From positions 1 through 64,000 of the forward strand of contig JAQBPX010000033.1 of the NCBI GenBank assembly GCA_028287305.1: a stretch of 64,000 nucleotides of DNA, in the 5' to 3' direction. Made by a program: the position numbers and the translations under genes. Position 1 is the first letter of the stretch, and every line of letters starts with the position of its first letter. The notes beneath the pieces are model-generated. The model was not told the DNA's origin. It saw only the letters and a list, made by a program, of their open reading frames with translations, and did not search any database. Source of the stretch: Gemmatimonadota bacterium. GTDB taxonomy: Bacteria; Gemmatimonadota; Gemmatimonadetes; Gemmatimonadales; Gemmatimonadaceae. Of the stretch, positions 1-9,594 are shown piece by piece.

Positions 1-352
1 ACGGCGCGCTGGGCGAAGGCGCCGGCGCACTGGCGGCGGCGACAGCGGTGGGTGCCGAAGCAGCGGGCGCAGCGGCGGGGGCCGGAGCCGATGGCGCGAG
101 CGACGCGCCCTTCTCCGTCTCGATGCGCGCCACGAGCGCCTGCACCGGCACGGTCTGCCCCTCGACCACCAGGATCTCCGCAAGCACGCCGGAAATGGGC
201 GACGGGATCTCCGCGTCCACCTTGTCGGTGGAGATCTCGAAGATCGGCTCGTCGCGCTTCACTTCATCGCCGACCTTCTTCAGCCACTTCGACAGCGTGC
301 CCTCGGCGATGGACTCGCCCATCTGGGGCATCAGGACGTCAACGCGAGACAC
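1..352 (-). CDS. 2-oxoacid dehydrogenase E2 subunit, N-terminal part (runs off left edge)
   Basis: This is the lipoyl-domain end of a dihydrolipoamide acyltransferase, the core enzyme that moves the acyl group from E1 to CoA. About 117 residues are visible. The lipoyl domain spans residues 2-80, with the lipoyl-lysine in STDKVDAEI (K44), followed by an Ala/Pro-rich flexible linker; the catalytic domain lies outside the window. I chose the GTG start because AAGGAG lies 8 bases upstream and the protein then begins [14 protein letters not shown], as the family does. The start overlaps the end of the small membrane-protein gene. Whether the complex uses pyruvate or branched-chain 2-oxoacids cannot be told from this part. 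Confidence 0.9.
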   Translation of the reverse strand, partial: MSRVDVLMPQMGESIAEGTLSKWLKKVGDEVKRDEPIFEISTDKVDAEIPSPISGVLAEILVVEGQTVPVQALVARIETEKGASLAPSAPAPAAAPAASAPTAVAAASAPAPSPSAP

Positions 353-647
353 CGCTCTCTCCTTCGTTCGTGGGATCCGGGCGGCGCGCCGAGAGGACTC
401 GCCACACCATGAATGCCGGGAACAGGGTGACCCCGAGGAGCACGCCCGTCTTCCAGTACGGATCAATATTACATATCGGGAAGGTGTTCGGGGCAGGCTT
501 GCAGCGCTGGACCAGCCCCACGGCCCATCCCACGGCCACTCCGAGCATCCCGCAGCCGAAGAAGCCCACCAGGATGCTCATGCAGCCGACCCCGGCCGCA
601 GCCCAGCGCTTCTCCGAAACCGGGGAGATGGGCGACTGGCCCGCCAT
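339..647 (-). CDS. Small two-helix membrane protein inside the dehydrogenase operon
   Basis: The protein has 102 residues and belongs to no family I recognise. It has two hydrophobic segments (about 16-46 and 66-86), the first rich in Gly and containing Cys residues; the connecting loop has two more Cys (RCKP and ICNI). The tail is charged. Its ATG overlaps the E1 beta stop (TGATG) and its end overlaps the E2 start by 14 bases, so it is translated together with the complex. Coding is supported by the tight junctions and by the membrane-like composition. A role at the membrane next to E1/E2 is only a guess from position. Confidence 0.7.
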   Translation of the reverse strand: MAGQSPISPVSEKRWAAAGVGCMSILVGFFGCGMLGVAVGWAVGLVQRCKPAPNTFPICNIDPYWKTGVLLGVTLFPAFMVWRVLSARRPDPTNEGESGVSR

Positions 648-1627
648 CAGTAGGCCGCCAGGCGGCGGACGGCCCGCACCACGTCGGACACCTGGGGCAG
701 CACGAAGTCCTCGAGGGGGGGCGCGTACGGCAGGGGGACGTCGTGCGCCGTGACCCGCAGGACGGGCGCATCGAGCCACTCGAAGCAGGTCTCGTTGATC
801 CGCGCGGTGATCTCGCCGGCGATGCCCCCCGTGCGGGTGTCCTCGTGAAGCACGAGCACGCGGTTGGTCTTCCTCACGGTCTTCTCGATGGCCTCGTCGT
901 CGAGCGGCGCGAGCGTGCGAAGGTCGATGACTTCCACGGAAATGCCGTGCTCCGTGGCGAGCAGCTCCGCCGCCTCGAGCGCCTTGTAGACCGTGGCCGC
1001 GTAGGTGATGATCGAGACGTCCTTCCCTTCCCGCGCGACTCGCGCGACGCCGATCGGGACGGTGACGTCGCCTTCGGGCATCACGCCCTTGATGCGACGA
1101 TACAGGTACTTGTGCTCGAAGAAGAGCACGCAGTCGTCGTCCCGGATGGCCGACTTCATCAGCCCCTTGGCGTCCTCGGCGGTCGAGGGATAGACCACCT
1201 TGAGCCCCGGCGTGTGGATGAACCCCGCCTCCGGATTCTGCGAGTGAAAGGGGCCGCCGCGCACGTAGCCGCCGCTCGGGCCGCGCACCACCATCGGGCA
1301 CGGCAGGAACGCGCGATAGCGCGCCGTCGCCACGTAGTTGGTGAGCATGTCGTACGCGTTCGCGATGAAGTCGATGAACTGCATCTCGACCACCGGACGC
1401 ATTCCCATGTGCGCCGCGCCGGCCGCCGCGCCCACGATCCCGATCTCGCTGATCGGCGAGTCGATCACGCGCTGCTCGCCGAACTTCGCCATCAGGCCGT
1501 CGGTGACCTTGAACGCGCCACCGTACGCCCCGATGTCCTCGCCGAGCATGAAGACGTTCGCGTCACGCTCCATCTCCTCGAAGAGCGCCTCGCGAATCGC
1601 CTCGAGATAGGTGATCTCGGCCGTCAC
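647..1627 (-). CDS. 2-oxoacid dehydrogenase E1 component, beta subunit
   Basis: The 326-residue beta subunit of a heterotetrameric thiamine-diphosphate E1 decarboxylates a 2-oxoacid and reductively acylates E2. The N-terminal pyrimidine-binding transketolase domain begins ITYLEAIREALFEEM and contains MLGEDIGAYGGAFKVT and SPISEIGIVGAAAGAA. The C-terminal transketolase domain follows from about residue 200 (VIDLRTLAPLDDEAI). An open frame continues 28 codons upstream, but I place the start at the GTG that makes a GTGA overlap with the E1 alpha stop, because it gives the usual short N terminus. Pyruvate and branched-chain 2-oxoacid dehydrogenases are both possible. Confidence 0.92.
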   Translation of the reverse strand: MTAEITYLEAIREALFEEMERDANVFMLGEDIGAYGGAFKVTDGLMAKFGEQRVIDSPISEIGIVGAAAGAAHMGMRPVVEMQFIDFIANAYDMLTNYVATARYRAFLPCPMVVRGPSGGYVRGGPFHSQNPEAGFIHTPGLKVVYPSTAEDAKGLMKSAIRDDDCVLFFEHKYLYRRIKGVMPEGDVTVPIGVARVAREGKDVSIITYAATVYKALEAAELLATEHGISVEVIDLRTLAPLDDEAIEKTVRKTNRVLVLHEDTRTGGIAGEITARINETCFEWLDAPVLRVTAHDVPLPYAPPLEDFVLPQVSDVVRAVRRLAAY

Positions 1628-2715
1628 TTCCTGCCCCCTTCCTGCCAGGTGCCCCACCCCTCGGGACGCTCGTGCGCATCCACCGCGCTGGCCACGTCCT
1701 GGCGGTACCACAGCGGCTGCTCCCGCGGCGGGTCGGCGTAGATGCCCACCAGCGCGTCGAGGGCCTCAGGCGGTCCGGAGCGTTCCGCCTCGTCGGTGGC
1801 GGCGTCGACTTCGGCGCGCACCCGCGCGTCCACCTGTTCGACGTCTGCCACCTTGAACTTCAGCTCACCCTGCAGCCGGTCGATGTAGCGCGTGATGGGA
1901 TCGTTGTCCTTCTCCCAGCGCTCGATCTCGCCGTCGGGCACGTAGGACTGGTTGTCGTGCTCGGCGTGTCCCTTCCGGCGATAGGTCACGAGCTCCACCA
2001 GGGAGACGCCACCGCCGGCGCGCGCGCGATCCACGGCGCGCCTCGTGACTTCGTAGCTCGCGATCACGTCGTTGCCGTCCGCGCGCTCGCCGGGAATGCC
2101 GTAGCCGATCGCCTTGTCGATGAACTGCTTCGCGAGCGTCTGCTTCGACGTGGGCGTGGAGTAGGCGTAGCCGTTGTTCTCGACCACCACCACCAGCGGG
2201 CATCGCTGCACCGCGGCGAAGTTGATCCCCTCGTGGAAGGCGCCGGTGGACGTCGCGCCGTCTCCCACGTACACGAGCCCCACGCGATCCTCGCCGCGCA
2301 TGCGGAAGGAGAGCGTCACGCCCGCCATCACCGGCACCATGTCGCCCAGCGGCGAGATCTGCCCGATGAACCCGCGCTCCGTGTCGCCGAAGTGGATGTT
2401 GAGCTCGCGCCCGCGCGTGGGGGAGTCCGCCTTCGCCATGTACTGCTTGAGGATCTCGACCGGCGTCGCGCCCTTCACGAGCATCGAGCCCAGGTTGCGG
2501 ATGAGCGGCGAGAGGATGTCACGCCGCTCGAGCGCGAAGGCGCTGCCCACCGCGTCGGCTTCCTGTCCGAGCGACCGAAAGAGTCCGCCCACCACCTTGG
2601 TCTGGCGATAGAGCGCGACGAGCCGTTCCTCGAGGGTGCGCGTGAGGCGCATCCAGTAGTAGAGCTCCAGCTGGCGCTCGCGCGAGAGGCCGCTCGGATG
2701 CCCGGCGGCCGCCAT
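1624..2715 (-). CDS. 2-oxoacid dehydrogenase E1 component, alpha subunit
   Basis: This is the 363-residue alpha subunit of the same E1. The thiamine-diphosphate/magnesium motif runs from GDGATSTG (151-158) to ENN (179-181), with the expected spacing of about 30 residues. The N-terminal part (YWMRLTRTLEERL, GGLFRSLGQEA, RNLGSML) is typical of E1 alpha chains, and to my eye closer to the branched-chain/acetoin type than to enterobacterial pyruvate dehydrogenase. The stop overlaps the E1 beta start by 4 bases. The gene starts 1 base after the stop of the small upstream gene, so the operon is unbroken. Confidence 0.92.
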   Translation of the reverse strand: MAAAGHPSGLSRERQLELYYWMRLTRTLEERLVALYRQTKVVGGLFRSLGQEADAVGSAFALERRDILSPLIRNLGSMLVKGATPVEILKQYMAKADSPTRGRELNIHFGDTERGFIGQISPLGDMVPVMAGVTLSFRMRGEDRVGLVYVGDGATSTGAFHEGINFAAVQRCPLVVVVENNGYAYSTPTSKQTLAKQFIDKAIGYGIPGERADGNDVIASYEVTRRAVDRARAGGGVSLVELVTYRRKGHAEHDNQSYVPDGEIERWEKDNDPITRYIDRLQGELKFKVADVEQVDARVRAEVDAATDEAERSGPPEALDALVGIYADPPREQPLWYRQDVASAVDAHERPEGWGTWQEGGRK

Positions 2716-2716
2716 G

Positions 2717-3010
2717 CTAGTACGCGGCTTCGAGCGCGTGGTGCGGGTCTTCGTTCCGGTGCAGCGAGACGAAGAACCGCTTCACGTTGCGGTCGAGGCG
2801 GCTCTCGCCCATCTGGTCGGTCTCGACCTCGACGAACGTGTAGTGCCCCCCCTCGGCGCGCGCGCTGAGCTTCATCGCGCCCAGGGCGCCGGCGAAGGTG
2901 CGCGCGCGCGGCGCGGTGGACTGCTGCGCCAGGTCGAGCGTGGGAAAGAACGCGTCCGCTGCGGTGAGCACGGCGGCGGGGCTGGTGTGGCAGCGATAGA
3001 AGTGGCGCAT
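2717..3010 (-). CDS. Small conserved-looking protein of unknown function
   Basis: The protein has 97 residues and I recognise no family. It begins MRHFYRCHTSPAAVL and ends with a charged Arg/His/Glu-rich stretch (RFFVSLHRNEDPHHALEAAY). There is no signal peptide or membrane segment, so it is probably cytoplasmic. The middle (ARAEGGHYTFVEVETDQMG) looks like alternating beta strands. The ATG overlaps the stop of the upstream lipoprotein gene as TGATG, and the stop lies 1 base before E1 alpha; this coupling on both sides is the main evidence that it is real. Confidence 0.65.
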   Translation of the reverse strand: MRHFYRCHTSPAAVLTAADAFFPTLDLAQQSTAPRARTFAGALGAMKLSARAEGGHYTFVEVETDQMGESRLDRNVKRFFVSLHRNEDPHHALEAAY

Positions 3011-3443
3011 CAGGGCTTTTTGGTGACGGGCGCGTCGGCGCGTTCGTTCATGACATCCTGGATCCACTCGATCTTCTCGAGTGGCGAGAGCGAGTCGCGC
3101 CGGAACCGGATGGCGACTGCCCACTGTCCCGCGGTCACGTAATTCAGCTTGCCGTAGTAGGTCCCCAGCTCATCGGCCTTTCGCATGCCGTCCCACGTGC
3201 TGGCTCCCTCGGCGTTGTTCGAGTAGATCTGCCCTTCCCCGTTCTCGATCGGCTGGCGCGACTTGCGGTCTCGGACCACGATCTTGAACAGGATGGCCTC
3301 GCGCGCATGCGGTGGCGACTCGCTGGGGCTCACCGTGAACGCATACGTGGTGCTGAGCTGGTGCAGCTCGCCGAGCTTGCGATCCGACGGCCCGCAGGCC
3401 GGGATCGCGAGCAGTGCGAGTGCAGCCAGCGCGCGCGCCCGCA

Positions 3444-3444
<1 letters not shown>
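3010..3444 (-). CDS. Predicted lipoprotein with YtkA/FixH-like domain
   Basis: This is a 144-residue exported lipoprotein. The N terminus has Arg residues, a hydrophobic core and a lipobox ending at C17 (LLAIPAC). The rest resembles YtkA/FixH-like immunoglobulin-fold domains: a strand-rich start (TYAFTVSPSESPP), a variable middle, then GTYYGKLNYVTAGQWAVAIRF, matching the family's terminal pattern of small residues followed by G-W-x-V. The family assignment comes from pattern memory and is tentative. The ATG overlaps the inositol-phosphate synthase stop as TGATG; a GTG one codon upstream is an alternative start. Copper binding is known for some relatives, but no clear ligand set is visible here. 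Confidence 0.7.
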
Positions 3445-4778
<1,334 letters not shown>

Positions 4779-4793
4779 GTACGTATTCTCCGG

Positions 4794-5492
4794 TTACAGA
4801 GTGCGCGGGGCCTGACGCCGCCGGCGACGCCACGAGCGCTGCTGCTGCTCGCCGGTCGTGACCCGCAGTGCGTCGGTGTCCTGCCGCGTGGCTTCATAGA
4901 CGAAGGCGACGCGCTGGATCACGGTGATCCAGGCCGTTACGGTCAGCAGAATGATGATGGCGGCGAGCACCAGCCCGCCGAGGGCGAGGCCGAACAACGC
5001 CTGCGGCGCCGACAGCAGCACCACGCGCTCCGGGCGCTGCAGCATGCCCACCTTGGCGTCGATCCCCAGCGCCTCGGCACGCGCGCGGGTGTAGGAGGTG
5101 AGGTACGCCCCCATGATGCCCAGGATGCAGGTGACGAGCATCGGGAGGCTGTGATGGACGGGATCCCAGGCGTAGAAGATCGCCAGGCCACCCAGCACGG
5201 CTCCGTCGGCGACCCGGTCGAGCGTGGAGTCGAGGAAGGCGCCGAAGGTCGAGCTCTTGTTGCTGCGGCGGGCCACCGTGCCGTCCAAAACGTCGAACAG
5301 GGCGGTGAGTCCCAGGAACCAGCCTGCGATGGAGATGTGGCCGGCGGCGTAGATGCCGCCGCCGATCATCGAACAGGCCGTGCCGATTGCCGTGATCGTG
5401 TTCGGGTGCACGCCATTGCGGACGAACCAGTTCGCGACCGGATCGACGACGCGCAGGTACCCGTTCTTGATCGAGTCCGGCAACAGCTGCAT
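4794..5492 (-). CDS. CDP-alcohol phosphatidyltransferase, probable phosphatidylinositol(-phosphate) synthase
   Basis: This is a 232-residue integral membrane enzyme that joins a CDP-activated lipid to an alcohol. The complete CDP-alcohol motif D-G-x2-A-R-x8-G-x3-D-x3-D is present at D70, G71, A74, R75, G84, D88 and D92, so the di-metal site is intact. About six hydrophobic segments follow the motif region, and the C-terminal tail is Arg-rich. The adjacent inositol-phosphate synthase gene makes inositol phosphate the likely acceptor. Phosphatidylglycerophosphate synthase is the main alternative by sequence alone. The gene leads the minus-strand operon that ends at the dehydrogenase genes. Confidence 0.88.
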   Translation of the reverse strand: MQLLPDSIKNGYLRVVDPVANWFVRNGVHPNTITAIGTACSMIGGGIYAAGHISIAGWFLGLTALFDVLDGTVARRSNKSSTFGAFLDSTLDRVADGAVLGGLAIFYAWDPVHHSLPMLVTCILGIMGAYLTSYTRARAEALGIDAKVGMLQRPERVVLLSAPQALFGLALGGLVLAAIIILLTVTAWITVIQRVAFVYEATRQDTDALRVTTGEQQQRSWRRRRRQAPRTL

Positions 5493-5554
5493 TCGACTCC
5501 GGTGTGCGAAAGCCGGGGGCGGCCGGGCGGAAACGCGTGCCCCGAAAAGCAAAA

Positions 5555-5574
5555 GGCCGGAGGTATCTCCGGCC
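5555..5574 (-). terminator. Intrinsic terminator downstream of the 5680-6015 gene
   Basis: On the minus strand an 8-bp perfect stem (arms 5567-5574 and 5555-5562) with a 4-base loop is followed by TTTTGCTTTT. This is a standard Rho-independent terminator. It separates the lipoprotein gene at 5680-6015 from the inositol-lipid operon. Confidence 0.8.
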
Positions 5575-5636
5575 CGTAAAGGTAGTCCGCTGAATTAGTT
5601 CCAGCAACGCCCGTAAACGGCCGTTGTCGTGCCCGG

Positions 5637-5660
5637 GCGCCCCTGTTTCAGCAGGGGCGC
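5637..5660. terminator. Stable GC hairpin just after the lipoprotein gene
   Basis: A 9-bp perfect GC-rich inverted repeat (5637-5645 and 5652-5660) with a 6-base loop sits 20 bases past the lipoprotein stop. It has no T-run on either side, so it may serve as mRNA 3' protection upstream of the real terminator at 5555-5574. Confidence 0.5.
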
Positions 5661-5679
5661 ACAGGCGACATGCGCATGC

Positions 5680-6015
5680 TCAGGGCACGCGCCAGGTGGT
5701 GCCCGAGGAGAGCGTGACGTCCGTTCCCGGTGCGTAGGTCCGGCCCCCGTCGAGGGTCACGGCCTTGAGCTTCACTGAAGTGCCGCTCGGCACGCTGCGC
5801 ACGGCGAGGTTCTCGGTGGTGTTGGCGGCAACCTGCTTGATGAACAGGTCCTTTCCATCGGTCGTGACGTACACGTTCACGGCCTGCGAGAGATTGTTCG
5901 TGAAATGGATGGATGACTCATCGGCCGCACTCGCGGCCGTCCGCACCTCGACCTGACGTGGGCCGCACGCGGTGAAGAGTGCGAGCAGCGAGGTGAGGAT
6001 CAGTGTCTTGCGCAT
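5680..6015 (-). CDS. Small predicted lipoprotein of unknown function
   Basis: The protein has 111 residues. The N terminus MRKTLILTSLLALFTAC gives a signal peptide with a lipobox-like end at C17, although Phe at -3 is unusual. The mature part is a compact strand-rich domain of about 85 residues (SIHFTNNLSQAVNVYVTTDG, then VRSVPSGTSVKLKAVTLDGG), resembling small immunoglobulin-like or DUF4397-like lipoproteins. I recognise no catalytic motif. It is a single gene with its own hairpin and terminator downstream, transcribed divergently from the serine hydrolase gene. Confidence 0.75.
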   Translation of the reverse strand: MRKTLILTSLLALFTACGPRQVEVRTAASAADESSIHFTNNLSQAVNVYVTTDGKDLFIKQVAANTTENLAVRSVPSGTSVKLKAVTLDGGRTYAPGTDVTLSSGTTWRVP

Positions 6016-6108
6016 GACGTAGGCTCCGGGGAACGAGGGTGCACCGCGCTCAGGTGCAAGAGCCATGCGCGGACCGGGCTCGACATTCCGCGAGGCAGCC
6101 CGGCGGCA

Positions 6109-6114
6109 TATAAT
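6109..6114 (+). promoter_or_regulatory. -10 element (TATAAT) placed for a leaderless transcript
   Basis: A perfect TATAAT lies 5 bases before the ATG at 6120, so a start 6-7 bases downstream would fall on the initiation codon itself. No convincing TTGACA is found at 17 bases and no Shine-Dalgarno is possible. This is consistent with a leaderless mRNA. Confidence 0.5.
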
Positions 6115-6119
6115 GCCGC

Positions 6120-7370
6120 ATGCCCTGCCCCGTGCTCTCCCGGCGCACCCGCGTCGCCATGGCCGTCGCACTGGGCCTCGCCTCCTCGCGAGGCGCTCAC
6201 GCGCAGGCTGCGACCGCGCGCCCGCTCCGGCGACCGCCTGCGACGCGAGCCGCAATCGCGCGCGCACTCCACGACACGCTCCAGGGGATCCTCGACCGCG
6301 CGCGAGCCGACAGCGCGTTTCCCGGTGCCTGGCTGGTGGTCGGCACCAGGCAGGGGGTACTGACGGAACTCGGCACCGGAACCATCGACTGGAAGCGCTC
6401 ACCGCGGCCCACCAGCCGCACCGTGTGGGACATCGCCTCACTCACCAAGGTGGTCGCGACCACCAGTGCGATCATGCAGCTGGTCGAGCAGCAGAAGCTG
6501 GACCTCGACGCGCCGGCGCAGCGATACCTGCCGGAGTGGACGGGCGCCGGAAAGGAGCGCGTGACGGTGCGCGACCTGATCCTGCACCGCTCCGGCCTGC
6601 CGCCGTTCAAGGCCCTGCCCTACGACCTGGATGCCGACAGCACGCGCCGCGCGCTGCTCGCCGTGCCGCTCGACACCGCACCCGGTGCGCGCATGGCCTA
6701 CAGCGACATCGGCTTCATCGTGCTCGCCGAGATCGTGCGGCACGTGAGCGGCGAGCGGATCGACGCCTATGCGCGGCGTCACGTGTTCCGCCCGCTCGGC
6801 ATGACCGACACGCGATACAACCCGCCGCGCGCCTGGATGGCGCGCATCGCGCCGACCGAGACGGACACGCTCCGGGGCGGGCAGGTGCGCGGCGTGGTGC
6901 ACGATGAGCGCGCGTGGCGGATGGATGGAGTCGCCGGTCACGCCGGCGTGTTCTCGAGCGGCAGGGACCTCGCGCGCTTTTGCCTGATGTACATGAACGG
7001 CGGCGTGCTCGACGGCGTGCGCGTGTTCAGCGCCGCCACCGTGAGCGCGTTCACTGCGTACCAGGACTCCACCTGGTCGAATCGCGCGCTCGGCTGGCAG
7101 AAGCCCGAGTTGCCGGGGATGAAGTTCACCGGCCCGAGCGCGGCGTGGGGCGGACATGGTGCCTCCGCGCTGGCGATCGGGCACACCGGCTTCACCGGTA
7201 CGTCGCTCTACATGGATCCCGCGCACGACGTGTTCGTCGTGCTCCTCACCAACCGCGTGAACCCCACGCGGAACCACAGCAGGATCACCCCCGTGCGCAA
7301 CCAGGTTGCGGACGCGGTGCTCGCCGTGCTCGCGCATTTCGACTCCACTCCAGGCTCCCCGCGCCAATGA
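6120..7370 (+). CDS. Secreted serine hydrolase, class C beta-lactamase/DD-peptidase fold
   Basis: This is a 416-residue periplasmic enzyme. A signal peptide ends at AHA-Q (residues 26-29). The active-site elements are in the family order: SLTK at 107-110 (nucleophile S107, base K110), YSD at 194-196 replacing YxN, and HTG at 355-357 replacing KTG. Relatives act as esterases, DD-carboxypeptidases or amidases, so a true beta-lactamase is not implied. The stop overlaps the start of the sodium symporter gene by ATGA. That coupling, together with the kinase further downstream, suggests it releases a small product that is then taken up. Confidence 0.9.
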   Translation: MPCPVLSRRTRVAMAVALGLASSRGAHAQAATARPLRRPPATRAAIARALHDTLQGILDRARADSAFPGAWLVVGTRQGVLTELGTGTIDWKRSPRPTSRTVWDIASLTKVVATTSAIMQLVEQQKLDLDAPAQRYLPEWTGAGKERVTVRDLILHRSGLPPFKALPYDLDADSTRRALLAVPLDTAPGARMAYSDIGFIVLAEIVRHVSGERIDAYARRHVFRPLGMTDTRYNPPRAWMARIAPTETDTLRGGQVRGVVHDERAWRMDGVAGHAGVFSSGRDLARFCLMYMNGGVLDGVRVFSAATVSAFTAYQDSTWSNRALGWQKPELPGMKFTGPSAAWGGHGASALAIGHTGFTGTSLYMDPAHDVFVVLLTNRVNPTRNHSRITPVRNQVADAVLAVLAHFDSTPGSPRQ

Positions 7371-9166
7371 CCATGTCCCCGATCGACTGGGCGATCGTCG
7401 CCGCGTACTTCCTGCTCTCGACCGGCATCGGCTTCTACTTCACGAAGCGCGGCGGCGAGAGCCTGGAGGAGTACTTCATCTCGGGGCGGCAGGTGCCCTG
7501 GTGGCTGGCGGGCGCCGCGATGGTCGCCACGACGTTCGCCGCCGACACGCCGCTGGTGGTCACGGGGCTCGTGGCCACGAAGGGCGTGGCCGGCAACTGG
7601 CTCTGGTGGAACATGGTGATGAGCGGGATGCTCACCGTGTTCTTCTTCGCGCGGCTCTGGCGCCGCGCGCGGGTGATGACGGACGTGGAGTTCGCCGAGA
7701 TCCGCTACAGCGGCAAGCCGGCGGCGTTCCTGCGCGGCTTCCGCGCGCTCTACCTGGGCATCGCGATCAACCTGATCATCATGGGCTGGGTGACGCGCGC
7801 GATGATCAAGATCCTCACGATCTCGCTCGGCATCTCGCCGGTGCTCGCGGTCGGCATCTGCTTCGTGATTACCGTGGCGTACGCGGTGGCGGCCGGGCTG
7901 TGGGCCGTGCTGTGGACGGACCTCGTGCAGTTCGTGATCAAGATGAGCGCGGTGATCGTGCTCGCGGTGTACGCGGTGCGGAAGGTGGGCGGCATGGACG
8001 CGCTGGTGGCCGGCGTCACCAAGCACTTCGGGAGCGAGACCGCGGCGATCTCGGTGCTGCCGGTGAAGTTCTCCGGCGGGCACCTGGAGGCGTACGCGTG
8101 GATGCCGCTGCTCGCGCTCACCGTGTTCCTCTCGATGCAGTGGTGGGCGGCGTACTACCCCGGCGCGGAGCCCGGCGGCGGCGGCTACGTGGCGCAGCGC
8201 ATCTTCTCGGCGAAGACCGAGCGCGACGGCGTGCTCGCCACGCTGTTCTTCCAGGTCGCGCACTACGCGCTGCGTCCCTGGCCGTGGATCGTGACCGGCC
8301 TCGCGACGGTGATCATGTACCCGGACCTCAAGGACAAGGAGGCGGGCTACGTCCACGCCTTCGTGGACCTGCTGCCCACGCCGTGGCGCGGCTTCATGCT
8401 CGCGGGCTTCGCGGCCGCGTACATGTCCACCATCGGCACGCACCTCAACTGGGGGGCGAGCTACCTGGTGAACGACTTCTACAAGCGGTTCGTGAAGAAG
8501 AACGAGACCGAGAAGCACTACGTGAACGTGGGACGCGTGGCCACCGTGCTGCTGTTCATCCTCTCGATCGCCGTCACGAGCCAGCTCGAGTCGGTGGAGA
8601 AGGCATGGAAATTCCTGCTGGCGATCGGCGCGGGCACCGGGCTGGTGCTGATCCTCCGCTGGTACTGGTGGCGCATCACCGCGTGGAGCGAGATCAGCGC
8701 GATGATCACGTCGTTCATCGCGAGCCTGATCTTCCTCAACACGATCCCGAGCCACTTTGCGGCCAGCGACCCGAACGCCGATGCCTGGGTGATGATCGCG
8801 ACGGTGGTCGTGAGCACCGTGGTCTGGCTGGCGGTCACCTTCATCATGCCGAAGGAGACGGACGCGCAGCTGGACTCGTTCTACAATCGCGTGCGTCCGG
8901 GTGGACCGGGATGGCGGGCGGTGGCAGCGCGCAACGGCTTCCCCAACGAGGGGATCCCCGGGGGGGCGCTGGCGTGGACCAACTGGATCGCCGGCATCAT
9001 CGCGGTGTATTCCACGCTCTTCGGGATCGGGAAGCTGGTGTTCGGGCACATGGCGCTGGGCTTCGGCCTGCTGGGCATCGCCGTGGTCGCGTTCGCCTGG
9101 ATCGCCCGGAGCTTCCGGGGGGACGAGATGCTGGCGCCGGCGCCCGGCACCTACAAATCCCCCTGA
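7367..9166 (+). CDS. Sodium:solute symporter (SSS family)
   Basis: This is a 599-residue inner-membrane transporter with 13 or more hydrophobic segments. It starts with IDWAIVAAYFLLSTGIGFYF and has the family motifs YFISGRQVPWWLAGAAMVATTF (with the Thr/Ser-rich sodium region) and, near residue 345, AAYMSTIGTHLNWGASYLVNDFY. The C-terminal third is longer than in PutP-type members and contains a soluble loop (ETDAQLDSFYNRVRPGG). The start is the ATG overlapping the hydrolase stop. The substrate is unknown; neighbouring genes suggest a sugar, an amino sugar or a peptide fragment. Confidence 0.9.
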   Translation: MTMSPIDWAIVAAYFLLSTGIGFYFTKRGGESLEEYFISGRQVPWWLAGAAMVATTFAADTPLVVTGLVATKGVAGNWLWWNMVMSGMLTVFFFARLWRRARVMTDVEFAEIRYSGKPAAFLRGFRALYLGIAINLIIMGWVTRAMIKILTISLGISPVLAVGICFVITVAYAVAAGLWAVLWTDLVQFVIKMSAVIVLAVYAVRKVGGMDALVAGVTKHFGSETAAISVLPVKFSGGHLEAYAWMPLLALTVFLSMQWWAAYYPGAEPGGGGYVAQRIFSAKTERDGVLATLFFQVAHYALRPWPWIVTGLATVIMYPDLKDKEAGYVHAFVDLLPTPWRGFMLAGFAAAYMSTIGTHLNWGASYLVNDFYKRFVKKNETEKHYVNVGRVATVLLFILSIAVTSQLESVEKAWKFLLAIGAGTGLVLILRWYWWRITAWSEISAMITSFIASLIFLNTIPSHFAASDPNADAWVMIATVVVSTVVWLAVTFIMPKETDAQLDSFYNRVRPGGPGWRAVAARNGFPNEGIPGGALAWTNWIAGIIAVYSTLFGIGKLVFGHMALGFGLLGIAVVAFAWIARSFRGDEMLAPAPGTYKSP

Positions 9167-9204
9167 AAACCGGCTATATTCCGAAAGCCAACAGGAGGCC
9201 ACTC

Positions 9205-9561
9205 ATGAGCACGGTCCAGCAGCCAGACGTCGCGGTCCTCGTCACAGACGCCGCCGCGGCCGAGGTTCGGAAGTTCATGGAGCAGGAGGGAGTCGATCCC
9301 GCCATCGGCGGTCTGCGCGTGAGCGTGCAGCCCGGCGGATGCTCCGGTTTCAAGTACGGGCTCCTCATCGAGGATGCGCCCGCGGATGACGACATGGCCA
9401 TCGAGCAGCAGGGATGGAAGGTCCTCGTGGACCCCTTCTCGGCCCAGTACATCAACGGCGTCGTGATCGATTACGTCTCGTCGATGCAGGGCTCCGGCTT
9501 CACCTTCAAGAATCCGAACGCCACCGGCGGCTGCGGCTGCGGTAGCTCCTTCTCCGCCTAG
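9205..9561 (+). CDS. A-type iron-sulfur carrier protein (IscA/ErpA/HesB family)
   Basis: This 118-residue cytoplasmic protein delivers Fe-S clusters to apo-enzymes. The three conserved cysteines are C46 (GGCSGFKYG), C110 and C112 (GGCGCGSSF). AGGAGG lies 7 bases before the ATG, and a TATATT at 9175-9180 could be the -10 of its own promoter in the 38-base gap. The gene stands alone between two symporter genes without the rest of an isc or suf operon. ActB and other FeS proteins in the window are plausible clients. Confidence 0.93.
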   Translation: MSTVQQPDVAVLVTDAAAAEVRKFMEQEGVDPAIGGLRVSVQPGGCSGFKYGLLIEDAPADDDMAIEQQGWKVLVDPFSAQYINGVVIDYVSSMQGSGFTFKNPNATGGCGCGSSFSA

Positions 9562-9594
9562 CGTCGCGATTCACCGGGCCAGGTCACGCTCCTG

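Noticed and set aside
1628-1711. A 28-codon N-terminal extension of E1 beta
   Set aside because: It overlaps the end of E1 alpha in another frame and has a composition unlike the family. The GTGA junction at 1624-1627 gives a normal start.
6120-7370. The serine hydrolase as an antibiotic-resistance beta-lactamase
   Set aside because: It has YSD and HTG in place of YxN and KTG and sits beside uptake genes, which points to a peptidase or esterase instead.
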